From Pseudomonas fulva (GTDB lineage Bacteria; Pseudomonadota; Gammaproteobacteria; Pseudomonadales; Pseudomonadaceae): a stretch of DNA of 64,000 nt. The notes beneath the pieces are model-generated. The model worked only from the letters and a program-made list of their open reading frames with translations. It was not told where the DNA came from and ran no database searches. This document shows positions 37,611 to 46,704 of the stretch, piece after piece (the first letter of the stretch is position 1; each line of letters starts with the position of its first letter). Location of the stretch: assembly GCF_023517795.1 (NCBI RefSeq), contig NZ_CP082928.1, positions 1,798,001-1,862,000 on the forward strand, read 5' to 3'. The position numbers were made by a program, and so were the translations under genes.

Positions 37611-38727
37611 CCTGCGCCGCCAGAATCACATCCGCAGCCCGTTGCGGCATGCTGTACAGATCGGCCGTGTCGGCGTAGGCCAGAGCGTTGCGCTGCCAAG
37701 CTTCACGCGCGGCCTCGTCGGCCAGCATCTCGGCCAGCATGTGGTTCAGGGTGGATTGCTCGAACGGGCTGGGCACTACGCGACCAGCGTCGGCATCGCT
37801 GATGTAATGGGCGTAGCCACAGACGTCGGTGACCAGCACCGGCAAGCCGGCGACCAGCGCCTCGAGCAGTACGGTGCCGGTATTTTCGTTGTAGGCCGGG
37901 TGAATCAGCAGGTCGGCGCCGAGCAGGAAGCGTGGAATGTCGCTGCGTCCCTTGAGAATCTGCACCTGGTCACTCAGGCCGAGCGCCTTGACCTGCAGTA
38001 GAAAGGGTTTGGGATCGTCCTGGCCGATCACCATCAGCCGGGTGCGTTTCTTCAACGCTGGCGGCAGGGCGGCCAGGGCCTTGAGGCTGCGATCCAGCCC
38101 CTTGGTCTTGAAGCCCGAGCCGATCTGCACCAGCAGCAGGTCGCTGTCGGTCAGGGCGAACTCGCGACGGAACTCGGCGCGGACCTCGGCGGCGTTGGCC
38201 GGCGCGCGGCGGTCCAGGGCGATGCCCGGCGGCAGCAGGTGGAAGCGCTCGGCCGGCGTGCCGTAATGCTTGACGAACAATGGCTGCTGCACCTCGGAGA
38301 TCATCAGGATCTCGGTGTTCGACTCCGGCGCGAACACCGCCCGCTCGTATTCGGCAAAATGCTTGTAGCGGCCCCAGCGACGGTACAGCGGGTTGCGCAG
38401 GGTCTGCGCCTTGTCTTCGAAGCAGCCGTCGGCGGCGTAGTACACGTCCAGCCCCGGCATCTTGTTGAAGCCGATCACCCGGTCGACCGGGCGCTCGCGC
38501 AGGTCGGCCTGCACCCAGGCGGTGAGCTTCTCGTTGCGATGATGGTTGAACAGCGCCTTGACCGGTACCACCACCACCTCGAAGCCCTCCGGCACCTCGC
38601 CCTCCCAGATCGGCGTGTAGACGCGAATGCTGTGGCCGCGCTGCTGGCACTCCAGGGCGATGCGCATGAAATCGCGCTGCAGCCCGCCGTAGGGGAAGTA
38701 TTTGTAGAGGATAAAAGCCAGGCGCAT
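37606..38727 (-). CDS. waaG: LPS core UDP-glucose/hexosamine glycosyltransferase I
   Basis: A 373-residue GT4 enzyme, the exact length usual in Pseudomonas. LAFILYKYFPYGGLQRDFMR is the characteristic N-terminus, ILMISEVQQ follows in the acceptor domain, and HPAYNENTGTVLLEALVAGLP is the donor-binding region. It adds the first outer-core hexose(amine) to heptose II at the cytoplasmic membrane face. The ATG at 38727 has GGAGG 5-6 nt upstream; seven more codons are open but unsupported. Follows waaC by 20 nt. Confidence 0.95.
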   Translation of the reverse strand: MRLAFILYKYFPYGGLQRDFMRIALECQQRGHSIRVYTPIWEGEVPEGFEVVVVPVKALFNHHRNEKLTAWVQADLRERPVDRVIGFNKMPGLDVYYAADGCFEDKAQTLRNPLYRRWGRYKHFAEYERAVFAPESNTEILMISEVQQPLFVKHYGTPAERFHLLPPGIALDRRAPANAAEVRAEFRREFALTDSDLLLVQIGSGFKTKGLDRSLKALAALPPALKKRTRLMVIGQDDPKPFLLQVKALGLSDQVQILKGRSDIPRFLLGADLLIHPAYNENTGTVLLEALVAGLPVLVTDVCGYAHYISDADAGRVVPSPFEQSTLNHMLAEMLADEAAREAWQRNALAYADTADLYSMPQRAADVILAAQA

Positions 38728-38747
38728 CGGCCCTCCGCTCGCTTGCA

Positions 38748-39749
38748 TCAGTCCAGCCCCAGATCCAGCAGCAGGGCATGTAATTCGGTGAACACCCGCT
38801 GCGGCTTCAGATCATCGAAACAGGGCTTGTCGCGGTCACCCTTGCCGGCATCCGGACCGCTGGCGCACAGGTGCACCTGGGAGCGCCCGTAGGCGCCGAC
38901 CCGGCCGGGCAGGGTCGGGCCGTACAGCGACACGGTCGGCACGTCCAGCGCCGCCGCCAGGTGGCCCAGCCCGGTATCCACGGCCACGCAGGCCTGGGCA
39001 CCGGCGAGCACCTTGGCCACGCCCGCCAGGTTGAGCTTGGGCAGCACGGCGGCGTTTTCGATGCCCTCGGCGATGCGTTCGGCACGCGCCTTCTCGGTTT
39101 CGTTGCCCCAGGGCAGGCGGATCGCCCAACCCTGTTCAGCAGCCAGCTCGGCCAGCTCGCGCCAGTAGGCCTCGGGCCAGTGCTTGCTGGCCCAGGTGGT
39201 GCCGTGCAGGAACACTAGATAAGGGCTCGCGGCCGGATCTGCAAGCTGGGCACGGTTCAACCCGTAGTCGCCCAGACCGGCGGGCACGCTGTAGCCCAGC
39301 GCCTGGCCGAACAACTGGCGGGTGCGCTCCAGCGCGTGCTGGGCCCGCGGCACGCTGTACGGGCGATCATAGAAGCGCGCGGCAATCGGCTCGCGGGCGG
39401 ATTTGCGGTCCAGCCCGGCCACCGGCGCCTTGACGTAGCGGCTCAGCCAGGCGCTCTTGAACAACCCCTGGGCGTCGATCACCAGGTCGTAGTGGCTTTC
39501 GCGCAGGCGCTGCTTGAAACGCGACCACTCGCCACTGCGCAGGGTTTTCAGCGGATGCTTGCGCCAGCGGCGGATGGCCACCGCAATCACCTGGGACACC
39601 GCAGGATGCCAGGCCGGAATTTCGGCGAAGCCTTCTTCCACCACCCAGTCGAAACGGATGCCGGGAATCGCCCGAGCCGCGTCGGTCAGGGCTGGCAGGG
39701 TATGAATGACGTCGCCCAGCGATGAGGTCTTGATCACCAGCACGCGCAT
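38748..39749 (-). CDS. waaC: LPS heptosyltransferase I
   Basis: A 333-residue GT9 enzyme that adds the first L-glycero-D-manno-heptose to Kdo from ADP-heptose. VLVIKTSSLGDVIHTLPAL is the WaaC N-terminal motif, DLVIDAQGLFKSAW and FLHGTTWASKHWPE are conserved, and AVDTGLGHLAAALDVPTVSLYGP is the C-terminal signature. Its ATG directly follows the waaF stop (TGAATG). Its substrate is made by HldE, encoded at 12-13.5 kb. Confidence 0.97.
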   Translation of the reverse strand: MRVLVIKTSSLGDVIHTLPALTDAARAIPGIRFDWVVEEGFAEIPAWHPAVSQVIAVAIRRWRKHPLKTLRSGEWSRFKQRLRESHYDLVIDAQGLFKSAWLSRYVKAPVAGLDRKSAREPIAARFYDRPYSVPRAQHALERTRQLFGQALGYSVPAGLGDYGLNRAQLADPAASPYLVFLHGTTWASKHWPEAYWRELAELAAEQGWAIRLPWGNETEKARAERIAEGIENAAVLPKLNLAGVAKVLAGAQACVAVDTGLGHLAAALDVPTVSLYGPTLPGRVGAYGRSQVHLCASGPDAGKGDRDKPCFDDLKPQRVFTELHALLLDLGLD

Positions 39750-40787
39750 TCAGGGCATGACCTCGACCGGCTCACCCGCCAGCCGCTGCAGCGCATCGAC
39801 GGCGACCCCTGGCTGGAGCTGCACCAGGCAATTGTAATGACCGAAGCGACAGGTGCGCTCGAAACAGGGGCTGCACTCGATGCCCAGGCGGATGATTTCC
39901 ACCTGATCGGCCAGCGGCGGCGTGAACTGCGGCGAGGTCGAACCGTACACCGCCACCAGCGGGCGATTGAGCGCCGCGGCCACGTGCATCAGCCCGGAAT
40001 CGTTGGACACCACCGAGGCGGCGCAGGACAGCAGGTCGATGGCCTGGGCCAGGCTGGTCTCGCCGGACAGGTTGACCGCCTCCTCACGCAGGCCGGGAAT
40101 CAGCCGCGAACGGATGTCCTCGCCCACCGGATGATCCTTTTTCGAGCCGAACAGCCAGACCTGCCAGCCTTCGCGGATCTTCGCCTCGGCGACCTTGGCG
40201 TAATGCTCGCTGGGCCAGCGTTTGGCCTCGCCGAACTCGGCACCAGGGCACAGGGCAAGCACCGGGCGATCCAGGGCCAGGCCGAAATGCGCCAGGGCAG
40301 CGTCACGGGTGGCGGGGTCGATCTGCAGGGAGGGTCGCGGGTAGGGCTGCGGCAACTCGGCACCGGCCGGATAGGCCAGGGCCATGAAGCGCTCGATCAT
40401 CAGCGGGTAGCGATCCTTGTCCAGCTTGCGCACGTCATTGAGCAGGCCGTAGCGCATCTCGCCCTTCCAGCCGGTACGCAGCGGGATACCGGCGAAGAAC
40501 GGCACCAGCGCCGACTTCATGGAATTGGGCAACAGGATCGCCTGATCGTAACGGCCGGCCAGGGACTTGCCGATGCGCCGCCGCGTGGCCAGCTCCAACA
40601 CACCATGGCCGAGGGGAAAGCTCAGCGCCTGACGCACTTCGGGCATGCGCTCGAGGATCGGCCGGCTCCAGTCCGGGGCCAGCACGTCGATGGCGCAATC
40701 GGGATGACGCATTTTCAGACACTGGAACAATGTCTGCGCCATCACCATGTCGCCTACCCACGAAGGGCCGATGATCAGAATATTCAT
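39750..40787 (-). CDS. waaF: LPS heptosyltransferase II
   Basis: A 345-residue GT9 enzyme adding the second heptose. ILIIGPSWVGDMVMAQTLFQ, LPNSMKSALVPFFAGIPLRTG, CPGAEFGEAKRWP and VSNDSGLMHVAAALNRPLVAVYG are the expected motifs, and the C-x(5)-C-x5-C-type cysteines near the end are typical. It starts the core operon proper, 43 nt downstream of glnE. In PAO1 ilvE lies between them; here it does not. Confidence 0.97.
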   Translation of the reverse strand: MNILIIGPSWVGDMVMAQTLFQCLKMRHPDCAIDVLAPDWSRPILERMPEVRQALSFPLGHGVLELATRRRIGKSLAGRYDQAILLPNSMKSALVPFFAGIPLRTGWKGEMRYGLLNDVRKLDKDRYPLMIERFMALAYPAGAELPQPYPRPSLQIDPATRDAALAHFGLALDRPVLALCPGAEFGEAKRWPSEHYAKVAEAKIREGWQVWLFGSKKDHPVGEDIRSRLIPGLREEAVNLSGETSLAQAIDLLSCAASVVSNDSGLMHVAAALNRPLVAVYGSTSPQFTPPLADQVEIIRLGIECSPCFERTCRFGHYNCLVQLQPGVAVDALQRLAGEPVEVMP

Positions 40788-40830
40788 AAGCTCAGTTTCG
40801 GTAGAGAAGCCCGATGGCGAACGACAGCCA

Positions 40831-43776
40831 TCAACTCAGGCCCAGTTCACGCCAGATGCGCATCACATTGCGCCGGTGCTCGTGAAACTGGTCGCCGCCC
40901 ACGACCCCGGGCTGCTTCTGCAAGGCCTGCCGATGGGCCGCCGAGCGATAGGCCTTGTAGGCGTCCTGCAGCAGGGCCGCCTCGCCATCACGGAGCAGAC
41001 CGAGCCGATCCAGGCCTTCCAGAATGCGGATGTTATCGGTGAATTCGAGCAACGCCGGGTGCTGCTTCGACCACGCCAGGGCCGCGTATTGCACCATAAA
41101 TTCGATATCGACGATACCTCCGGCGTCCTGCTTGAGGTCGAAGGGCGAGGCCGCGTCGAAGGCATTTTCCGCCGTACCGGCCGCGGTCACGCGGCTGCCC
41201 AGGTTGTCGCGCATCTTGGCGCGCATCTCGCTGACCTCGGCCCGCAGCTTGGCCTGGTCGCGCTCGCGGCCCAGCACGGCGCTGCGCACTTCGGCGAATG
41301 CGCCGGCCACCCGTTCGCAGCCGACCAGCACCCGGGCACGCACCAGCGCCTGATGCTCCCAGGTCCAGGCCTCGCCCTCCTGGTAGCGGCGGAAGGCGCC
41401 CAGGGAGCTGACCAGCAGACCAGCAGCGCCTGATGGGCGCAGGCGCATGTCGACGTCGTAGAGCTGGCCGGAGTTGGTCTGGGCGGTCAGCAGGTGAATG
41501 ATCCGCTGCCCCAGGCGGGTGAAGAACTGCGCGCCGTCGATGGGCTTGGCACCATCGGTCTCGGCCTGGGGGTCGCCGTCGTGGATGAACACCAGGTCCA
41601 GATCCGAGCCATGGCCCAGCTCGATACCCCCGACCTTGCCATAGCCGACGATGATGAAATCCGGCGCACAGGGGCTGCCATCGGCACGCAGTGGCGTACC
41701 GTGGCGGCTGACCATCTGCCGCCAGGCCAGGGCCAGCACCTGGTCGAGAATGGCCTCGGCCAGCCAGGTCAGGTAGTCGCTGACCTTCATCAGCGGCAGG
41801 CTGCCGGCGATTTCCGAGGCGGCCACGCGCAGGCCGTGGGCCAGCTTGAAGTGGCGCAGTGCCTCCATCTGCTGCTCCAGATCCTCCTCGGGGATGCGCG
41901 TCAGCCGCTCCTGCAGCTCGGCGGCCAATTCCGGTGCCTGGGGCGGGCTGAACAGGCGCCCTTCGTTGAGCAATTCGTCGAGCAGCAGCGGGAAGCGGCT
42001 GATCTGCTCGGCGATCCACGGGCTGGCGGCGCACAGCGTCAGCAGGCGCTGCAGGGCTCCGGGATTTTCGGTCAGCAGCACCAGATAGGCGGAACGGCGC
42101 GCGACCGCCTCGATCAGCGGCAGCACCCGTTCCAGCACCAGGTCCGGCTTTTCCTGCTCGACGGTGGCGGCCAGCAGCCGCGGAATGAACGCATCCAGGC
42201 GCTCACGGCCGATACGTTGCATGGCCCGAACCTGGTTGCCGTTGCGCAGCCCCACCAGCCGCTGCCAGGCGGCCTTGGCATCGATGAAACCGGCCTCGGC
42301 CAGTTGCCGACAGGCCGCCTCTTCATCCTGGTCGTCGTTCCACAGCGGCAACCATTCGGCGCCAACCATGGCCTCCTCGTCGCCGTCCTGATCCTCGTCG
42401 GGGTCGGCGATGACCTGGCGGAAATGCCAGTCGACCCGGCCGCGCCAGTGCATCAGCCGTTCATGGAAGGTATCCCAGCTATCGAAGCCGAGCATGAAGG
42501 CCACCCGCGCGCGGTCCCGATCGTTATCCGGCAGCATCTGCGTCTGGCGGTCGTCGATCGCCTGCAGGGCATGCTCGGTGTAACGCAGGAAGGCATAGCC
42601 GGCGAGCAGCTCGTCGACCGCCTGAGCCGGCAGGTAACCCTGGTCCTTGAGGGTGTGGAGTACCTTGAGCAACGAGCGCTGCTGCAGGCTGAGGTCACGC
42701 CCGCCGTGAATCAGCTGAAAGGCCTGGGCGATGAACTCCACCTCACGGATGCCGCCGGAACCGAGCTTGATGTTCTCGGCCATGCCCTTGCGGCGTACTT
42801 CCTGCTGGATCAGCTGCTTCATGGTGCGCAGCGCGTCGATGGCGGAAAAATCCAGGTAACGCCGGTAGACGAACGGGCGCAGCATCTCAAGCAGCTGCGC
42901 GCCGGCCTGCTGGTCACCGCCGACCACCCGCGCCTTGATCATCGCGTAGCGCTCCCAGTCACGGCCCTGATCCTGGTAGTACTGCTCCAGCGCGTTGAAG
43001 CTGAACACCAGCGCGCCGGACGAGCCGTACGGGCGCAGGCGCATGTCGGTGCGAAACACGAAACCGTCGACGGTGATGGCGTCCAGCGCCTTGATCAGCT
43101 TCTGACCCAGGCGAATGAAGAACTCCTGGTTATCCAGCGGCCTTTTGACGCCTTGGGTTTCCCCGCCTTCCGGGTAACCGAAGATCAGGTCGATGTCCGA
43201 CGACAGGTTGAGCTCGAAGGCGCCGAGCTTGCCCATGCCGAGAATGACCATGTGCTGCGGCTCGCCGCTGCGTCGCCCGACCGGCGTGCCGAACTGCTCG
43301 CAATGCCGGGGGTAGAGCCAGTGATAAGCCAGGTCGATGCAGGCGTCGGCCAGATCGGAAAGGTCGCGACAGGTTTCCACCAGATCCGCCTGGCGGCTGA
43401 CGTCCCGCCAGATGATGCGCAGCTGCTGGCGGTTGCGAAAGCGCCGCAGGCAACGCGCCAGGGCATTTTCGTCCAGGCACTCGCCCAACTGTTCGGCAAG
43501 CTGCCCACGCAGCCCGCCTGCCCCCAGGGGCCGCTCCAGCTCGCCACTGGCGGCCAGTTCGAGGAGCATCTGCGGATCGCGCAGGCCCTGCTGCGTCACG
43601 AAGTCACTGGCGGCCGTGACCCGCTGCAGGTGCTCCTTGCGTTGCGCCGGCCAGGCGGCAAAATCGGCGGCAGCCTCGTCCGACAAGGCGCTGAACGCCT
43701 GGGCGAGCGACTGCTCGGCACGCTGGGCGATGGGGCGAAGCGCGGCAGGCAAAGAGACGAGCGCGGGCAAGCTCAT
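40831..43776 (-). CDS. glnE: Bifunctional glutamine synthetase adenylyltransferase/deadenylase
   Basis: A 981-residue regulator that adds AMP to, or removes it from, glutamine synthetase in response to PII and glutamine. Two nucleotidyltransferase domains are evident: the N-terminal deadenylylase (GMGKLGAFELNLSSDIDL, about residue 175) and the C-terminal adenylylase (VGYGKVGGIELGHGSDLDL, about 700), each followed by a GlnE-type helical domain. The metal-binding D-x-D is intact in both. Length is normal. It is divergent from aceE and upstream of waaF in the same direction. Confidence 0.97.
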   Translation of the reverse strand: MSLPALVSLPAALRPIAQRAEQSLAQAFSALSDEAAADFAAWPAQRKEHLQRVTAASDFVTQQGLRDPQMLLELAASGELERPLGAGGLRGQLAEQLGECLDENALARCLRRFRNRQQLRIIWRDVSRQADLVETCRDLSDLADACIDLAYHWLYPRHCEQFGTPVGRRSGEPQHMVILGMGKLGAFELNLSSDIDLIFGYPEGGETQGVKRPLDNQEFFIRLGQKLIKALDAITVDGFVFRTDMRLRPYGSSGALVFSFNALEQYYQDQGRDWERYAMIKARVVGGDQQAGAQLLEMLRPFVYRRYLDFSAIDALRTMKQLIQQEVRRKGMAENIKLGSGGIREVEFIAQAFQLIHGGRDLSLQQRSLLKVLHTLKDQGYLPAQAVDELLAGYAFLRYTEHALQAIDDRQTQMLPDNDRDRARVAFMLGFDSWDTFHERLMHWRGRVDWHFRQVIADPDEDQDGDEEAMVGAEWLPLWNDDQDEEAACRQLAEAGFIDAKAAWQRLVGLRNGNQVRAMQRIGRERLDAFIPRLLAATVEQEKPDLVLERVLPLIEAVARRSAYLVLLTENPGALQRLLTLCAASPWIAEQISRFPLLLDELLNEGRLFSPPQAPELAAELQERLTRIPEEDLEQQMEALRHFKLAHGLRVAASEIAGSLPLMKVSDYLTWLAEAILDQVLALAWRQMVSRHGTPLRADGSPCAPDFIIVGYGKVGGIELGHGSDLDLVFIHDGDPQAETDGAKPIDGAQFFTRLGQRIIHLLTAQTNSGQLYDVDMRLRPSGAAGLLVSSLGAFRRYQEGEAWTWEHQALVRARVLVGCERVAGAFAEVRSAVLGRERDQAKLRAEVSEMRAKMRDNLGSRVTAAGTAENAFDAASPFDLKQDAGGIVDIEFMVQYAALAWSKQHPALLEFTDNIRILEGLDRLGLLRDGEAALLQDAYKAYRSAAHRQALQKQPGVVGGDQFHEHRRNVMRIWRELGLS

Positions 43777-43867
43777 GGTCTATCCTTTTCGGCGGGCTGC
43801 GAGCCTGGTGGAAAACCGGCGCAGCCCCTGCGAAGGCTCGCCGCTTCTGGCTCTCGCCTGATTTGAT

Positions 43868-43934
43868 TGTAGTTTCGCTACGACTGAATCGATCGAGAGA
43901 GCTGAAATCGCCGACGAAATGTAGTAAAACTACA
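43868..43934. promoter_or_regulatory. Paired TGTAG-N5-CTACA sites upstream of aceE
   Basis: Two 15-bp dyads, tgtagtttcgctacg (43868-43882, one mismatch) and tgtagtaaaactaca (43920-43934, perfect), centred 52 bp apart in the glnE-aceE divergent gap and about 110-180 bp before aceE. The spacing is about five helical turns. This looks like a dimeric repressor operator pair. The regulator is not identifiable from the window. Confidence 0.5.
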
Positions 43935-44044
43935 GGAAGCCGGATCTACCCAACCGGTACATCCAAGAATTAATGTGCCCGCTCAAAAAGCCGGCCACGC
44001 ATCTGGTTTCCGATTCTGGAAGCCTTTCCGCTCTGGAGCAAGCC

Positions 44045-46693
44045 ATGCAAGACCTCGATCCAATCGAAACCCAGGAATGGCTGGACGCACTGGAATCCGT
44101 CCTCGACAAGGAAGGCGAAGACCGTGCCCACTATCTGATGACGCGCCTGGGTGAGTTGGCCACTCGTAGCGGCACACAGTTGCCCTATTCGATCACCACT
44201 CCCTACCGCAACACCATTCCGGTCACGCGTGAAGCACGCATGCCGGGCGACCTGTTCATGGAACGCCGCATCCGCTCGATCGTTCGCTGGAACGCCCTGG
44301 CCATGGTGATGCGCGCCAACATGCAGGACCCGGATCTGGGTGGTCACATCTCCACCTTCGCCTCCAGCGCGACCCTCTACGACATCGGCTTCAACTACTT
44401 CTTCAAGGCGCCGACCGAAGAACACGGCGGCGACCTGATCTACTATCAGGGCCACGCCTCGCCCGGTATCTACGCCCGCGCCTTCCTGGAAGGCCGTCTG
44501 AGCGAAGAGCAGATGCTCAAGTTCCGCCAGGAAGTGGACGGTGGCGGCCTGTCTTCGTACCCGCACCCGCACCTGATGCCGGACTTCTGGCAGTTCCCGA
44601 CCGTTTCCATGGGCCTGGGCCCGATCACCGCGATCTACCAGGCACGCTTCATGAAGTACCTGGAAAACCGTGGTTTCATCCCGGCTGGCAAACAGAAGGT
44701 CTGGTGCTTCATCGGCGACGGCGAGACCGACGAGCCGGAAACCCTGGGCGCCATTTCCCTGGCCGGCCGCGAGAACCTCGACAACCTGATCTTCGTCATC
44801 AACTGCAACCTGCAGCGCCTCGACGGCCCGGTTCGCGGCAACAGCAAGATCATCCAGGAACTCGAAGGCGTGTTCCGCGGCGCCAACTGGAACGTCAACA
44901 AGGTCATCTGGGGCCGCATGTGGGACCCACTGTTCGCCCAGGACGAAGACGGCCGCATGCAGCGCCGCATGGACCAGGCGATCGACGGCGAGTACCAGAA
45001 CTACAAGGCCAAGGACGGCGCCTACGTGCGCAAGCACTTCTTCGGCCACGACCCGGAGCTGCTCAAGCGCGTCGAGAAGCTGTCGGACGAGGAGATCTTC
45101 AACCTCAACCGCGGCGGCCACGACCCGTACAAGGTCTATGCGGCCTACCACCAGGCGGTCAACCACAAGGGCCAGCCCACCGTCATCCTGGCCAAGACCA
45201 TCAAGGGTTATGGCACCGGTGCCGGCGAAGCCAAGAACACCGCGCACAACACCAAGAAGGTCGATATCGAGTCGCTGAAGAAATTCCGCGATCGCTTCGA
45301 CATTCCGCTGAACGATTCGCAGCTCGAAGAACTGCCGTTCTACCGCCCGGCCGAAGACAGCGCCGAGATGAAGTACCTGCGCAAGTGCCGCGAGAAGCTC
45401 GGCGGCCACCTGCCGCAGCGTAACCGCGGCAGCATCAGCATCCCGACGCCGCCGCTGGAAACCCTCAAGGCCGTTCTGGACGGCTCGGGCGACCGCGAAA
45501 TCTCCACCACCATGGCGTTCGGCCGCATCCTCGCCTCGCTGGTCAAGGACAAGGAACTGGGCAAGCGCATCGTGCCGATCCTCGCTGACGAGGCCCGTAC
45601 CTTCGGTATGGAAGGCATGTTCCGCCAGCTGGGTATCTACTCCCCTGTCGGCCAGCTGTACGAGCCGGTCGACCGCGACCAGGTGATGTACTACCGCGAA
45701 GAGAAGGACGGCCAGATCCTCCAGGAGGGTCTCAACGAGGCCGGAGCGTTCTCCTCCTTCATCGCGGCCGGTACCGCCTACAGCAACTACAACACGCCGA
45801 TGCTGCCGGTCTACATCTTCTATTCGATGTTCGGCTTCCAGCGTATCGGTGACCTGGCCTGGGCTGCCGGCGACGGCCAGACCCGCGGTTTCCTGCTGGG
45901 CGGCACCTCCGGCCGCACCACCCTGAACGGCGAAGGCCTGCAGCACGAGGACGGCCACAGCCACATCCTCGCCAGCACCATCCCCAACGTGCGCAGCTAT
46001 GACCCTACCTACGCTTACGAGCTGGCGGTGATCATGCGCGAAGGCACGCACCGGATGATGACCCTGCAGGAAAACGTTTATTACTACATCACCGTGATGA
46101 ACGAGAACTACCAGCAGCCGGCCATGCCCGAAGGTGTCGAAGACGGCATCATCAAGGGTATGTACCTGCTCGAAGAGGACAAGAAGGAAGCCGCCCACCA
46201 CGTGCAACTGCTGGGCTGCGGCACCATCCTCAACGAAGTTCGCGAAGCGGCGAAGATCCTGCGCAACGACTACAACGTCGCGGCCGACGTGTGGAGCGTC
46301 ACCAGCTTCAACGAACTGCGTCGCAACGGCCTGGCCGTGGAGCGCAGCAACCGCCTGCACCCGGGCGACGAGCCCAAGCAGAGCTACGTCGAGCAGTGCC
46401 TGAGCGGTCGCCAGGGCCCGGTCGTGGCCAGCACCGACTACATGAAGCTGTTCGCCGAGCAGATTCGTCAGTGGGTACCGGTCAAGGAATACAAGGTCCT
46501 GGGCACCGACGGCTACGGCCGCAGCGACAGCCGTCGCAAGCTGCGCGACTTCTTCGAAGTGGACCGTCGCTGGGTCGCCCTGGCTGCCCTCGAAGCGCTG
46601 GCCGATCGCGGTGAAATCGAGCGCAAGGTGGTGGCCGAGGCCATCGTCAAATTCGGTATCGACCCCGAAAAACGCAACCCACTGGACTGCTGA
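44045..46693 (+). CDS. aceE: Pyruvate dehydrogenase E1 component
   Basis: An 882-residue homodimeric E1 that decarboxylates pyruvate with thiamin diphosphate and acetylates lipoyl groups of AceF. The ThDP-binding motif starts GDGETDEPE at about residue 229 and ends LIFVINCNLQ. The transketolase-like pyrimidine domain (DEARTFGMEGMFRQ) and the C-terminal domain are present. The ATG at 44045 has GGAG 7 nt upstream and gives the normal length; the frame is open 24 codons more. Forms an operon with aceF (11-nt gap). Paired dyads upstream suggest repressor control. Confidence 0.98.
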   Translation: MQDLDPIETQEWLDALESVLDKEGEDRAHYLMTRLGELATRSGTQLPYSITTPYRNTIPVTREARMPGDLFMERRIRSIVRWNALAMVMRANMQDPDLGGHISTFASSATLYDIGFNYFFKAPTEEHGGDLIYYQGHASPGIYARAFLEGRLSEEQMLKFRQEVDGGGLSSYPHPHLMPDFWQFPTVSMGLGPITAIYQARFMKYLENRGFIPAGKQKVWCFIGDGETDEPETLGAISLAGRENLDNLIFVINCNLQRLDGPVRGNSKIIQELEGVFRGANWNVNKVIWGRMWDPLFAQDEDGRMQRRMDQAIDGEYQNYKAKDGAYVRKHFFGHDPELLKRVEKLSDEEIFNLNRGGHDPYKVYAAYHQAVNHKGQPTVILAKTIKGYGTGAGEAKNTAHNTKKVDIESLKKFRDRFDIPLNDSQLEELPFYRPAEDSAEMKYLRKCREKLGGHLPQRNRGSISIPTPPLETLKAVLDGSGDREISTTMAFGRILASLVKDKELGKRIVPILADEARTFGMEGMFRQLGIYSPVGQLYEPVDRDQVMYYREEKDGQILQEGLNEAGAFSSFIAAGTAYSNYNTPMLPVYIFYSMFGFQRIGDLAWAAGDGQTRGFLLGGTSGRTTLNGEGLQHEDGHSHILASTIPNVRSYDPTYAYELAVIMREGTHRMMTLQENVYYYITVMNENYQQPAMPEGVEDGIIKGMYLLEEDKKEAAHHVQLLGCGTILNEVREAAKILRNDYNVAADVWSVTSFNELRRNGLAVERSNRLHPGDEPKQSYVEQCLSGRQGPVVASTDYMKLFAEQIRQWVPVKEYKVLGTDGYGRSDSRRKLRDFFEVDRRWVALAALEALADRGEIERKVVAEAIVKFGIDPEKRNPLDC

Positions 46694-46704
46694 GGAGACG
46701 CATT

